A stretch of 64,000 bases of DNA from Planotetraspora phitsanulokensis (lineage in GTDB: Bacteria > Actinomycetota > Actinomycetes > Streptosporangiales > Streptosporangiaceae), in NCBI RefSeq assembly GCF_016863295.1, contig NZ_BOOP01000015.1, forward strand, positions 62,001 to 126,000, in the 5' to 3' direction. Of this stretch, positions 39,662 to 47,521 are shown one piece after another (position 1 is the stretch's first letter; every line of letters begins with the position of its first letter). The position numbers and the translations under genes are program-made. Below the pieces are notes generated by a model, which saw nothing but the letters and a program-made list of their open reading frames with translations, searched no databases and was not told the origin of the DNA.

Positions 39662-40405
39662 TCATCCACGCAGCTCGACGATGTCGCCCGCCGTACCGCC
39701 CGGACGGCGCTGGATCCTGGCGATGGGCGCGTCGTCGACGATCTGGCCGTCCAGGAGACTGACGACGCGATCCGCCATGCTCGCGACCCTGGCGTCATGG
39801 GTGACCAGCACGATCGTCTGGCCCTGCCGATGGACCTTGCCCAGCAGTTTGAGCACGTCACGGGTGTTGCGGCTGTCGAGGTTGCCGGTCGGTTCGTCGG
39901 CGAGGAGCAGGCGCGGCTGGTTGGCGAGGGCTCGGGCGAGCGCGACGCGCTGCTGCTCGCCGCCGGAGAGCTGGCCGGGCGCGGCGCTCGCCCGCTCCTC
40001 GAGGCCGAGTTCCGCCAGCAGGTATTCGCGCCGCTCCCGTGCGTGCTTCGGCGACGCCCCGCCGAGCAGGGCGGGCAACTCCACGTTGTCGGCCACGGTC
40101 ATGTTGGTGACCAGATTGAAGAACTGGAAGACGAATCCGACCTTCTGCCTCCGGAGCACCGCCCATCCGCTCTCCGAGAGCGTGTCGGCGCGCTTGCCGT
40201 CCAGCCAGATCTCGCCGCTGGTCCGCGTCTCCAGGCCGCCGAGCATGTGGACGAAGGTGGATTTCCCCGACCCGGACGGGCCCATGATCGCGACGAACTC
40301 CCCCGGTTCGACGACGAGGTCGACGCCGCGTACGGCCGGCACCGGCAGGCCGCCGGTCTGGTAGATCTTCACGAGGCCGATCGCTCTGATCACAGGGGTC
40401 CTCAT
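39662..40405 (-). CDS. ABC transporter ATP-binding protein (MacB/LolD type)
   Basis: The 247-residue ATPase has Walker A GPSGSGKST, Q-loop VGFVFQFFNLV, signature LSGGEQQRVALARALA, Walker B LLLADEPTGNLD and H-loop VTHDARVA. The DEPTGNLDS wording is typical of the LolD/MacB branch that works with FtsX-like permeases, in line with the adjacent gene (about 60 bases apart). A PadR gene lies upstream on the same strand and may control the pair. Confidence 0.94.
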   Translation of the reverse strand: MRTPVIRAIGLVKIYQTGGLPVPAVRGVDLVVEPGEFVAIMGPSGSGKSTFVHMLGGLETRTSGEIWLDGKRADTLSESGWAVLRRQKVGFVFQFFNLVTNMTVADNVELPALLGGASPKHARERREYLLAELGLEERASAAPGQLSGGEQQRVALARALANQPRLLLADEPTGNLDSRNTRDVLKLLGKVHRQGQTIVLVTHDARVASMADRVVSLLDGQIVDDAPIARIQRRPGGTAGDIVELRG

Positions 40406-40421
40406 CGCGGACCACTTCCCT

Positions 40422-40539
40422 GCATGATCACGAACGGCATCGCCGCAGGTCGAGCGTCATGATCACGAACCTGCGCATGATCACAACACGAGAAGGTGCA
40501 GGTCCGGCCGCGAACCGGGAATCCGTGCATGATCACGAC
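40422..40539. repeat. Cluster of four CATGATCAC motifs
   Basis: CATGATCACGAAC-like motifs lie at 40423-40435, 40458-40470, 40476-40487 (CATGATCACAAC) and 40528-40539 (CATGATCACGAC), filling the gap between the PadR and ATPase genes. The TGATCA core is self-complementary. Further copies are at 22943-22955 and, inverted, at 39594, 39646 and 60226. No gene is present here. Confidence 0.75.
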
Positions 40540-40568
40540 GAAGGATGGGGTGGGGGGTGGGGAGAGCA

Positions 40569-41075
40569 TCAGTTCAGGTCCTCCTGGCAGCGTTCGAGCC
40601 AGTCCAGGTCGGCTTGGAGGTGGAGCATGGCGCCCTCGATGAGCAGGCGGGCGACACGGTTCCCCGGGTCCGTGCGCTCGGCCAGCTCGTCGAGGTCTCT
40701 CATCAACGACAAATAATGCCTGCGCTGCCGGTTGACCAACGCCATCCGGTCGGAGATGCCCGTCAGGGGGGCCAGCACGAGCTTCATGAAGAACTCGTCC
40801 CGCACGCGCGGGCCCTCGGTCGGTTCGTCGACCCAGGCCTCCAGCGCCTCACGGCCGGCGGCGGTGAGGTAGTAGACCTTCTTGTTGGGCCGGTTCGACT
40901 GCTCGACGTCGACGGCCCGGACGAACCCGTCCTTCTCCAGACGCCCCAGCGTCACGTAGATCTGACCGATGTTGGGTGAGGGATAGGCGCTGCCGAACGT
41001 CACCTCGAGCGCTTGTTTGAGCTCGTACCCGTGGGCAGGTTCCTTTGCCAGGAGTGCCAGCAACGGCAGCCGCAC
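40569..41075 (-). CDS. PadR family transcriptional regulator
   Basis: The 168-residue winged-helix protein has the PadR N-terminal domain: LLALLAKEPAHGYELKQALE, then NIGQIYVTLGRLEKDGFV and the wing KKVYYLTAAGREAL. A C-terminal helical dimer domain follows (residues about 90-168), as in PadR subfamily members that sense hydrophobic compounds. The GTG start (41073-41075) has GGAGG ahead. It precedes the FtsX-type ABC pair on the same strand and is divergent from the sugar importer. It may regulate either one. Confidence 0.92.
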   Translation of the reverse strand: MRLPLLALLAKEPAHGYELKQALEVTFGSAYPSPNIGQIYVTLGRLEKDGFVRAVDVEQSNRPNKKVYYLTAAGREALEAWVDEPTEGPRVRDEFFMKLVLAPLTGISDRMALVNRQRRHYLSLMRDLDELAERTDPGNRVARLLIEGAMLHLQADLDWLERCQEDLN

Positions 41076-41174
41076 TCGCCCACCTCCATGCCAGTCGAGA
41101 TGCCAGTCGAGATGTCGCCGCGAAGCCCCCGGGCGACCACCGAAGCAGTTACCGGAGCGTTACGGATCCAGCCG

Positions 41175-41209
41175 TTGACTCCCACATTATCGCTATGCAT
41201 AACATGCAT
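41175..41209 (+). promoter_or_regulatory. Promoter of the sugar importer with an ATGCA/TGCAT palindrome
   Basis: TTGACT (41175-41180), a 17-base spacer and CATAAC (41198-41203) form a fair sigma-70-type promoter for the gene starting at 41256. ATGCA-TAACA-TGCAT (41195-41209) is a perfect palindrome covering the -10 and would suit a repressor such as the divergent PadR protein. Confidence 0.5.
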
Positions 41210-41255
41210 GCATCTACCTAACACGTATGTAACTACGACTTAATCCGGAGGTCAC

Positions 41256-42518
41256 GTGGTCCGCCGAGCCGCCGCACTCCTGACCGCCCTCCTGGTGGCC
41301 GGATGCACAGGGCTGGGCGACTCCGCGGGCCGTACCACGGAGGGCACGAGCGGCACGGGGCCGATCACCTTCGCGACGGGCCGCGACACCACCGCCTATC
41401 TCCGCCCGCTGCTCGACCGCTGGAACCAGACCCATCCGACCGAGCCGGTCACGCTGCTCGAGCTCCCCGAGGCGGCCGACGAGCAGCGCGCCCAGATGGT
41501 CGCCAATCTCCAGGCCCACAGCGAGGTCTACGACGTGCTCGGGCTCGACGTGGTCTGGACGGCGGAGTTCGCCGACGCCGGGTGGATCGTGCCGCTCGAC
41601 CGGAGCGTGGTCCCGCTGGACAAGATGCTCAAGGGGGTCGCGGACACCGCGATCTACCGCGACAGGCTGTGGGCCGCGCCGTACACGAGCAATGCCGGGC
41701 TCCTCTACTACCGCTCCGACCTGCTGAAGAAGGAGCACCTCAAGCCGCCCACGACGTGGGCCGAGCTGCGCGACGAGGCCTCTCACCTGAGCGCTAAGTA
41801 CCACATAGGTGGATATGCCGGACAGCTTCTGCCGTACGAGGGCCTGACCGTCAACTTCGCGGAAGCCGTCCAGTCCGCCGGCGGCCAGATCCTCAGCCCC
41901 GACGCACGCCGGGTGACGATGGACCTCGGCGCCACCCGCACCGCACTCGACTTCCTGGTCGGCGGCGTCGAGGAGGGCTGGATCCCGCAGGAGGCGCTCA
42001 CCTACAAGGAGGAGGAGTCCCGGCTCGCGTTCCAGGAGGGCCGGCTGGTCTTCGCCCGCAACTGGCCCCACGCGTACGGCCCGGCGACCCATTCCGCCCT
42101 CGCGGGCAAGTTCGAGGTGACCAGGCTGCCCGGGCTGACCGGACCGGGATCGAGCTCGCTGGGCGGGCTCAACCTCGCGATCAGCGCGTATTCCAAGCGG
42201 CAGAAGACGGCCCTCGACTTCATCCGCTACTTCACGAGCCCCGAGATCCAGCGCCTCGTCCTGACCGAGGGCTCCTTCCCGCCGGTCTGGGCCGAGCTCT
42301 ACGACGATCCCGCCCTGATCAAGCGCTTCCCCTACCTGCCCGTGCTGAAGGAGGCGATCCTCTCCGCCCGTCCCCGGCCGGTGACCCCCAACTACAACCA
42401 GGTCAGCCTGGTGATCTCCAGCGCCGTGTCCGGCGCGCTCAACCTCAGCAAACCCGTCGACGAAACCGTCGCCGATCTCAAACAGCAGCTCGGCGAGGTC
42501 GTCCAGCCCGGAGGATAG
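41256..42518 (+). CDS. Sugar ABC transporter substrate-binding lipoprotein (first)
   Basis: The 420-residue lipoprotein has a short basic start and a signal peptide ending in the lipobox LVAGC (Cys17). The mature part is a family 1 extracellular solute-binding protein, with LYYRSDLLKKEHLKPPTTWAEL and GRLVFARNWPHAY resembling the LpqY/ThuE trehalose-maltose binding proteins. The GTG has GGAGG five bases ahead. It is the first gene of a four-gene importer. The ligand (trehalose or other alpha-glucoside) is inferred from homology and from the trehalose genes nearby. Confidence 0.9.
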   Translation: MVRRAAALLTALLVAGCTGLGDSAGRTTEGTSGTGPITFATGRDTTAYLRPLLDRWNQTHPTEPVTLLELPEAADEQRAQMVANLQAHSEVYDVLGLDVVWTAEFADAGWIVPLDRSVVPLDKMLKGVADTAIYRDRLWAAPYTSNAGLLYYRSDLLKKEHLKPPTTWAELRDEASHLSAKYHIGGYAGQLLPYEGLTVNFAEAVQSAGGQILSPDARRVTMDLGATRTALDFLVGGVEEGWIPQEALTYKEEESRLAFQEGRLVFARNWPHAYGPATHSALAGKFEVTRLPGLTGPGSSSLGGLNLAISAYSKRQKTALDFIRYFTSPEIQRLVLTEGSFPPVWAELYDDPALIKRFPYLPVLKEAILSARPRPVTPNYNQVSLVISSAVSGALNLSKPVDETVADLKQQLGEVVQPGG

Positions 42519-42521
42519 ATC

Positions 42522-43838
42522 ATGCGCAAACTCCCCCTGACGGTGGCGGTGCTCGCACTCGCGACGGCCGCGTGCGGCGGCAACTCCGCCATCGGCCCCA
42601 CTCAGAGCAGCAGCGGCGGCGCCGCCGCCGCCAAGCCCCTCTCAGGCGTCAAGATCGAGGTCGCCGCCAAGTGGACCGGCGACGAGCAGGGCAACTTCGA
42701 GAAGGTCCTCAAGGCGTTCCAGGACAAGACGGGCGCCACCGTCACCTACGCCTCGACCGGCGAGGACACCGGCGCCTACCTGGGCCCGCGCATCCAGGGC
42801 GGCAACCCGCCGGACGTGGCGATCCTGCCCCAGCCGGGCCTCGTCCAGCAGTACGCCGACCAGAACGCGCTCAAGCCGCTGGCCCCCGAGGTGCAGGCGC
42901 AGATCGACCAGAACTACACGCCGTACTGGAAGGAGCTCGGCTCGGCCGGCGGCCAGGTCTACGGCGTGCTCGTCAAGGCGGCGCACAAGTCGCTCATCTG
43001 GTACCGGCAGACCGCCTTCGCCGACGCCGGCGCCCAGCCGGCGGAGACGTGGGACGACCTGATCGGCAAGACCGCGCAGACCCTGTCGGACTCGGGCACC
43101 GCGCCGTTCGCGCTGTGCGCCGCCTCGGGCTGGACGCTGACCGACCTGTTCGAGAACGTCTACCTGTCCTCGGCCGGACCGGAGAACTACGACAAGCTCG
43201 CCAAGCACGAGATCCCGTGGACCGACCCCTCGGTCGCCACCGCCCTGCAGAAGATGGGGCAGATCTTCGGGAAGCAGGAGTTCATGCTCGGCGGCTCGTC
43301 CGGCGCGCTGCAGACCGACTTCCCGACCTGCGTGACCCAGGCCTACGCCCAGAAGAAGGCCGCCATGGTCATCGAGGCCGACTTCGTGGCCGCGTCCCTG
43401 GGCCAGACGGGCGCCCAGGTCGGCCAGGAAGCGAAGATCATGCCGTTCCCGAAGGCGGGCGACACCGCTCCGGTCGTGCTCGGCGGCGACGTCGCTGTGG
43501 TGATGAAGGACTCCAAGGGCGCGCAGGCGCTGGTGGAGTACCTGGCCTCCAAGGAGGGCGGCGAGGTCTGGGCCAAGCAGCCCGGCTACCTCTCGCCCAA
43601 CCGCAACGTCTCCCCCGACAACTACCCGGACGACCTGACCAAGCAGCTGGCGCAGACGATCATCTCCGCGGGCGAGTCGGTCCGGTACGACATGTCGGAC
43701 CTCGCGCCCAGCGCGTTCGGCGGCACGGACGGCAAGGGCGAGTGGAAGGACCTGCAGGACTTCCTGCGCAACCCCTCCGACGTCAAGGGCGCCCAGGAGA
43801 AGCTCGAGGCGGACGCCGCCAAGGCCTTCACGAAGTAG
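42522..43838 (+). CDS. Sugar ABC transporter substrate-binding lipoprotein (second)
   Basis: The 438-residue lipoprotein has lipobox ATAAC (Cys18) and a Ser/Gly/Ala linker. The solute-binding domain starts at IEVAAKWTGDEQGNFEKVLK and includes YASTGEDTGAYLGPRIQGG and SLIWYRQTAFADAGAQPAETWDDL, closest to AglE-type alpha-glucoside binding proteins. It is quite different from the first binding protein three bases upstream, whose stop codon lies within its ribosome site GGAGGATAG. Two binding proteins may widen the substrate range. Confidence 0.9.
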   Translation: MRKLPLTVAVLALATAACGGNSAIGPTQSSSGGAAAAKPLSGVKIEVAAKWTGDEQGNFEKVLKAFQDKTGATVTYASTGEDTGAYLGPRIQGGNPPDVAILPQPGLVQQYADQNALKPLAPEVQAQIDQNYTPYWKELGSAGGQVYGVLVKAAHKSLIWYRQTAFADAGAQPAETWDDLIGKTAQTLSDSGTAPFALCAASGWTLTDLFENVYLSSAGPENYDKLAKHEIPWTDPSVATALQKMGQIFGKQEFMLGGSSGALQTDFPTCVTQAYAQKKAAMVIEADFVAASLGQTGAQVGQEAKIMPFPKAGDTAPVVLGGDVAVVMKDSKGAQALVEYLASKEGGEVWAKQPGYLSPNRNVSPDNYPDDLTKQLAQTIISAGESVRYDMSDLAPSAFGGTDGKGEWKDLQDFLRNPSDVKGAQEKLEADAAKAFTK

Positions 43839-43850
43839 GGAGACGCGGCC

Positions 43851-45257
43851 GTGACCGAACGGTTGGACGGCCCGCAGGCCCCCGGCGGCGACATCCCCGC
43901 CGCCGGGGCCACCTCCGGCCCGATTGAGACCCGATCCGCGCCGGCTCCGGCCGCGCGTGTGGACAGCAGCACCCCCCATCGGCTCGGACCCTCCCCGAGG
44001 ATGGCGGCGCTCTTCCTCCTGCCCGCCGTCCTCCTCCTGGCCGCGTGGGTGGTCTACCCGATCATCTACTCGATCTTCAGGAGCCTGTACGACTCCGTCG
44101 GGGACCGCTTCGTCGGCCTCGGGAACTACGGCTCGATCTTCACGGACTCCGCCACGCTGACCACGATCAGGAACAACGTGATCTGGGTCGTGGTGGCTCC
44201 GCTGATCGTGACCGTGCTCGGCCTGATCTTCGCGGTGCTGACCGAGCGCATCCGATGGGCGACGGCGTTCAAGCTCATCCTGTTCATGCCGATGGCCGTC
44301 TCCCTCCTCGCGGCCGGAGTGATCTTCCGCCTCGTCTACGAGCAGGACCCCGACAAGGGCGTGGCCAACGCGGTGATCACCGTCGTCCACGACACGTTCT
44401 CCTCCAGCGCCGGGTATCCGGGGGCGCGGCCGCGCGAGAACGACCAGGCGCCCGCGGCCGTCCAGAACGGCGCCGTGGTGACCAAGCAGCAGGTGCAGGA
44501 TGGTCAGCCGGTGCTCATCCCGCTGGTCGGCCTCCCTCCCGACGTCGTCAAGGACGCCGCTCCCGCGAAGGCGGCCCCCGCCGGCGGTGTGAGCGGCACG
44601 GTCTGGCTCGACGTCGTCCGGGGCGGCGGCGGCACGCTCAACCAGATCGACCCGCAGGAGAGGGGCCTGGCCGGGATCACGGTCGAGGCGGTCTCCGGCG
44701 GCGTGGTCAAGGGCACCACCGAGACGACCGCCGACGGCAGCTTCCACTTCACCGGGCTGCCCGCCGGCTCTTATGTCGTACGGCTTCCGCAGTCGAACTT
44801 CCAGGCGCCCTTCAACGGGATCACCTGGCTCGGCCCGGGCCTGATCACGCCCGCGATCATCGGCGCGTACATCTGGGTGTGGGCCGGCTTCGCCATGGTG
44901 CTGATCGCGGCCGGGTTGTCCGCGATCCCCCGCGACGCTCTCGAGGCGGCGCGGATCGACGGCGCGACCGAGTGGCAGGTGTTCCGGCGGATCACCGTGC
45001 CCCTGCTCTCCCCGGTCCTGCTCGTCGTCTTCGTCACGATGGTCATCAACGTGCTGAAGGTGTTCGACCTGGTGTTCATCATCGCGCCGGGGTCGGTGCA
45101 ACCGCAGGCCAACGTGATCGCGCTCGAGATGTGGCGGGTCTCGTTCGGCGGCGGCGGCAACCAGGGCATGGGCAGCGCCCTCGCCATCTTCCTGCTGGTG
45201 CTGGTCCTGCCGTTCATGATCTTCAACATCCGCCGGTTCAGGAGGGACGAGCGATGA
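43851..45257 (+). CDS. Sugar ABC transporter permease (MalF/AglF type) with an inserted extracellular beta domain
   Basis: The 468-residue permease is far longer than the usual roughly 300. Helices are at about 51-76, 108-130 and 140-163. Residues about 165-328 are then an insertion with a linker (DQAPAAVQNGAVVTKQQ) and a Cna-B/prealbumin-like unit (GVSGTVWLDVV, GLAGITVEA, ETTADGSFHFTGLPAGSYVV). The membrane part resumes at GLITPAIIGAYIWVWAGF, and the EAA loop EAARIDGATEWQVFRRITVP sits at 365-384. The insert lies where MalF also has a large periplasmic loop. The gene overlaps the next by ATGA. Confidence 0.9.
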   Translation: MTERLDGPQAPGGDIPAAGATSGPIETRSAPAPAARVDSSTPHRLGPSPRMAALFLLPAVLLLAAWVVYPIIYSIFRSLYDSVGDRFVGLGNYGSIFTDSATLTTIRNNVIWVVVAPLIVTVLGLIFAVLTERIRWATAFKLILFMPMAVSLLAAGVIFRLVYEQDPDKGVANAVITVVHDTFSSSAGYPGARPRENDQAPAAVQNGAVVTKQQVQDGQPVLIPLVGLPPDVVKDAAPAKAAPAGGVSGTVWLDVVRGGGGTLNQIDPQERGLAGITVEAVSGGVVKGTTETTADGSFHFTGLPAGSYVVRLPQSNFQAPFNGITWLGPGLITPAIIGAYIWVWAGFAMVLIAAGLSAIPRDALEAARIDGATEWQVFRRITVPLLSPVLLVVFVTMVINVLKVFDLVFIIAPGSVQPQANVIALEMWRVSFGGGGNQGMGSALAIFLLVLVLPFMIFNIRRFRRDER

Positions 45258-46141
45258 CAACCCTGACCGAACCGAGGGCCGCCCAGCCGGTCGAACGCGG
45301 TCTCCTCGGGCGCGTGGCCGACCGCCTCGGCGGCGGCGCGGTCCAGGTCGTCCTCGTCCTGGTGGCGGTGTTCTGGCTGGTGCCGACGTTGGGCCTGCTG
45401 GTGGTGTCGCTGCGCGGCGAGGCCCAGAACAACGCCTCCGGCTGGTGGACCCTGTTCACCAAACCCGCCGAGATCACCTTCCAGAACTACTCGAGCCTGC
45501 TGGCGGCCGGCTTCAGCTCGTCGTTCTGGAACACCGTGCTCATCACGGTCCCCGCGACGGTGCTGGTCATCGGCATCGCGGCGATGGCGGCCTACGCCTT
45601 CGCCTGGATCGAGTTCCCGGGCAGGGACGCGGTGTTCCTCGTCGTCATCGCCCTGCTGGTGGTGCCGGTCCAGATCGCGCTCATCCCGATCGCCAAACTG
45701 TACGGATTTTTCGGGATATTCGGCTCGATCGCGGGAGTCGTACTGTTCCATGTGGCGTTCGGCCTGCCGTTCGCCATCTTCCTGCTGCGCAACTTCTTCG
45801 TCGGCATCCCCCGGGAACTGCTGGAGGCGGCCAGAATGGACGGCGCGCAGGAGTGGCGGATCTTCGCGACCGTGGTGTTCCCGCTGGCCAAGCCCGCGAT
45901 CGCGTCGCTCGGCATCTTCCAGTTCCTGTGGGTCTGGAACGACCTGCTCGTCGCCCTGGTCTTCGCCGACACCGAGAACCAGCCGATGACCAAGGCGCTG
46001 CAATCTCAGATGCGACAGTTCGGCACCAACGTGGACATCCTCGCGCCAGGCGCCTTCCTGTCACTCATCATCCCCCTTGTCCTGTTCTTCGGCTTCCAGC
46101 GGTATTTCGTCCAGGGACTGCTCGCGGGCTCCGTGAAATAG
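45254..46141 (+). CDS. Sugar ABC transporter permease (MalG/AglG type)
   Basis: The 295-residue protein has six membrane helices and the EAA loop EAARMDGAQEWRIFATVVFPL, and ends GLLAGSVK like many MalG homologues. The ATG overlaps the stop of the first permease (ATGA) and has GGAGGG upstream, so the two are made together. No ATPase gene follows. Importers of this class in actinobacteria are commonly energised by a shared MsiK-type ATPase encoded elsewhere. Confidence 0.93.
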   Translation: MTTLTEPRAAQPVERGLLGRVADRLGGGAVQVVLVLVAVFWLVPTLGLLVVSLRGEAQNNASGWWTLFTKPAEITFQNYSSLLAAGFSSSFWNTVLITVPATVLVIGIAAMAAYAFAWIEFPGRDAVFLVVIALLVVPVQIALIPIAKLYGFFGIFGSIAGVVLFHVAFGLPFAIFLLRNFFVGIPRELLEAARMDGAQEWRIFATVVFPLAKPAIASLGIFQFLWVWNDLLVALVFADTENQPMTKALQSQMRQFGTNVDILAPGAFLSLIIPLVLFFGFQRYFVQGLLAGSVK

Positions 46142-46174
46142 CCCCTCATGAACCGGCATGACCGCACAGAAAGG

Positions 46175-46217
46175 GCCCGGACGCGCGCTTCACGGGGGGA
46201 AAAGCGCGCATCCGGGC
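46175..46217 (+). terminator. Large hairpin after the sugar importer operon (first of a pair)
   Basis: GCCCGGACGCGCGCTT (46175-46190) pairs with AAGCGCGCATCCGGGC (46202-46217) with one G-T mismatch. The loop contains six G on this strand, that is six C on the other. Outer ACAGAA (46166-46171) and TTCTGT (46227-46232) could extend the stem. It lies 34 bases after the last permease stop codon and is the likely operon terminator. On the minus strand the C-rich loop recalls 6C-type small RNAs. Confidence 0.7.
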
Positions 46218-46359
46218 TAGGCCCCATTCTGTACGGCTAGAGCCGCCGATGTCACCGCATTGACAAGTTTGTCCTCGATCTCATGCCAACTCCTGATATT
46301 TCGCCGAGTTCCACCCATGTCGCGATGGTGAGGCGTACAAGGTCGGCATGACCCCGGAC

Positions 46360-46398
46360 ATCGGATGCCCGCTTCACGGGGGTAAGCGGGCATCCGAT
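46360..46398 (+). terminator. Second hairpin, perfect 15-bp stem with T tract
   Basis: ATCGGATGCCCGCTT (46360-46374) and AAGCGGGCATCCGAT (46384-46398) are perfectly complementary around CACGGGGGT, followed by CTTTTGTCT. This is a good intrinsic terminator in the plus direction. It repeats the plan of the hairpin at 46175 (same CACGGGGG loop and GCATCCG arm), so the two are related copies. Confidence 0.75.
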
Positions 46399-46437
46399 CT
46401 TTTGTCTCCGGCGGCCTTGGCCACTCGCGAAAGCCGA

Positions 46438-46443
46438 TAGAGT
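46438..46443 (+). promoter_or_regulatory. Putative -10 box (TAGAGT) for a near-leaderless ung mRNA
   Basis: TAGAGT fits TANNNT and ends 8 bases before the ung ATG. No Shine-Dalgarno is present. A TTGGCC at 46417-46422 is a weak -35 with short spacing. Confidence 0.4.
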
Positions 46444-46451
46444 TCGCGACC

Positions 46452-47129
46452 ATGGCAGGGCGTCCGTTGCACGAAGTAGTGGAAGCCGGATGGGCCACGG
46501 CCCTCGAACCCGTCGCCGAGCGGATCTCCGCCATGGGCGACTTCCTCCGGCAGGAGATCACGGAAGGTCGGCAGTACCTTCCCGCGGGGGCGAACGTCCT
46601 CCGCACGTTCCAGCAGCCTCTCGGTGAGGTCCGCGTGCTGATCGTGGGACAGGACCCCTATCCCACGCCCGGCCACCCGGTGGGCCTGAGCTTCTCGGTC
46701 GCGCCCGATGTCCGGCCGATCCCCGCGAGCCTGGTCAACATCTACAAGGAGTACATGGCCGACCTCGGCTACCCTCAGCCGACCAACGGCGACCTCACCC
46801 CGTGGACCGAGCAGGGCGTGTTCCTGCTCAACAGGGTCCTGACGGTGATGCCGGGCAAGCCCGCCTCCCACCGGGGCAAGGGCTGGGAGGAGGTCACCGA
46901 GCAGGCCATCAAGGCGCTCGTCGCCCGCGGAGGCCCGCTCGTGGCCATCCTGTGGGGCCGAGATGCGCGTAACCTCCGGCCGATGCTCGGTCAGGTGCCG
47001 TGCATCGAGTCGGCCCACCCCAGCCCTCTCTCCGCGCGCAGCGGCTTCTTCGGCTCCCGGCCGTTCAGCAGGGCGAACCAGTTGCTCGCCGAGCAGGGCG
47101 CCCCACCAGTCGAGTGGAAGCTCCCCTGA
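46452..47129 (+). CDS. ung: Uracil-DNA glycosylase (family 1)
   Basis: The 225-residue enzyme removes uracil from DNA and starts base-excision repair. Motif A is [19 protein letters not shown] with catalytic Asp68. LLNRVLTV and the DNA-reading loop [20 protein letters not shown] with His189 complete the active site. Length and motifs are normal for family 1. The stop codon overlaps an ATG (TGATG) of the next frame. Confidence 0.97.
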   Translation: MAGRPLHEVVEAGWATALEPVAERISAMGDFLRQEITEGRQYLPAGANVLRTFQQPLGEVRVLIVGQDPYPTPGHPVGLSFSVAPDVRPIPASLVNIYKEYMADLGYPQPTNGDLTPWTEQGVFLLNRVLTVMPGKPASHRGKGWEEVTEQAIKALVARGGPLVAILWGRDARNLRPMLGQVPCIESAHPSPLSARSGFFGSRPFSRANQLLAEQGAPPVEWKLP

Positions 47130-47152
47130 TGGCTGCCGATAGGATCACCACC

Positions 47153-47506
47153 ATGAGCGATACAACGGACACGGGACGCTATCTGCGTCTCACCGTCGAC
47201 CTCGTCGTCGAGGTCATGGACGTGGGCGCCCTTCAGGCGGCGGCTCTCGCGGAGATCCGCGACCCCGAGACGGAGCTGGAGCAGGACGAGCGTCAAGAGC
47301 AGATCGAGCTGGTCAACACCGATGACACCGGCGCGGCGGCCCTGCAGTGGCTGATCGAGCCGGACCATGTTCTGGGTCTAGTCGAGCATCTCAGCGACAT
47401 CGAGCCGCGTGAGGCCATGCTCGGCGTCGAGCCGTCGGACGGCGTCCTCGAGGACGAGGGCGACGAGGACGACCACGACCACGATCACGACGGTCACCAG
47501 CACTGA
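47153..47506 (+). CDS. Small acidic protein with His/Asp-rich tail, unknown function
   Basis: The 117-residue protein is very acidic (many DE pairs) and ends in a DEDDHDHDHDGHQH tail that could bind metal ions. A central stretch reads AAALQWLIEPDHVLGLVEHLSD. I recognise no family. The ATG at 47153 has AGGA eight bases ahead; an in-frame ATG at 47129 overlaps the ung stop codon and would add eight residues by coupled translation. Co-transcription with ung is likely. Confidence 0.7.
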   Translation: MSDTTDTGRYLRLTVDLVVEVMDVGALQAAALAEIRDPETELEQDERQEQIELVNTDDTGAAALQWLIEPDHVLGLVEHLSDIEPREAMLGVEPSDGVLEDEGDEDDHDHDHDGHQH

Positions 47507-47521
47507 CCCGCCCGCCAGGGC

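Larger units (their letters stand above)
46142..46451. other. 310-bp region between sugar importer and ung holding two related hairpins
   Basis: No coding gene is convincing. The stretch contains hairpins at 46175-46217 and 46360-46398. Between them, on the minus strand, a GGAAC-N17-GTT pattern (46312-46288) resembles an ECF sigma promoter. A transcript from it would run leftward through the first hairpin. Confidence 0.5.

Noticed and set aside
46217-46606. 129-residue minus-strand frame between the hairpins and into ung
   Set aside because: It is antisense to the start of ung and crosses a terminator hairpin.
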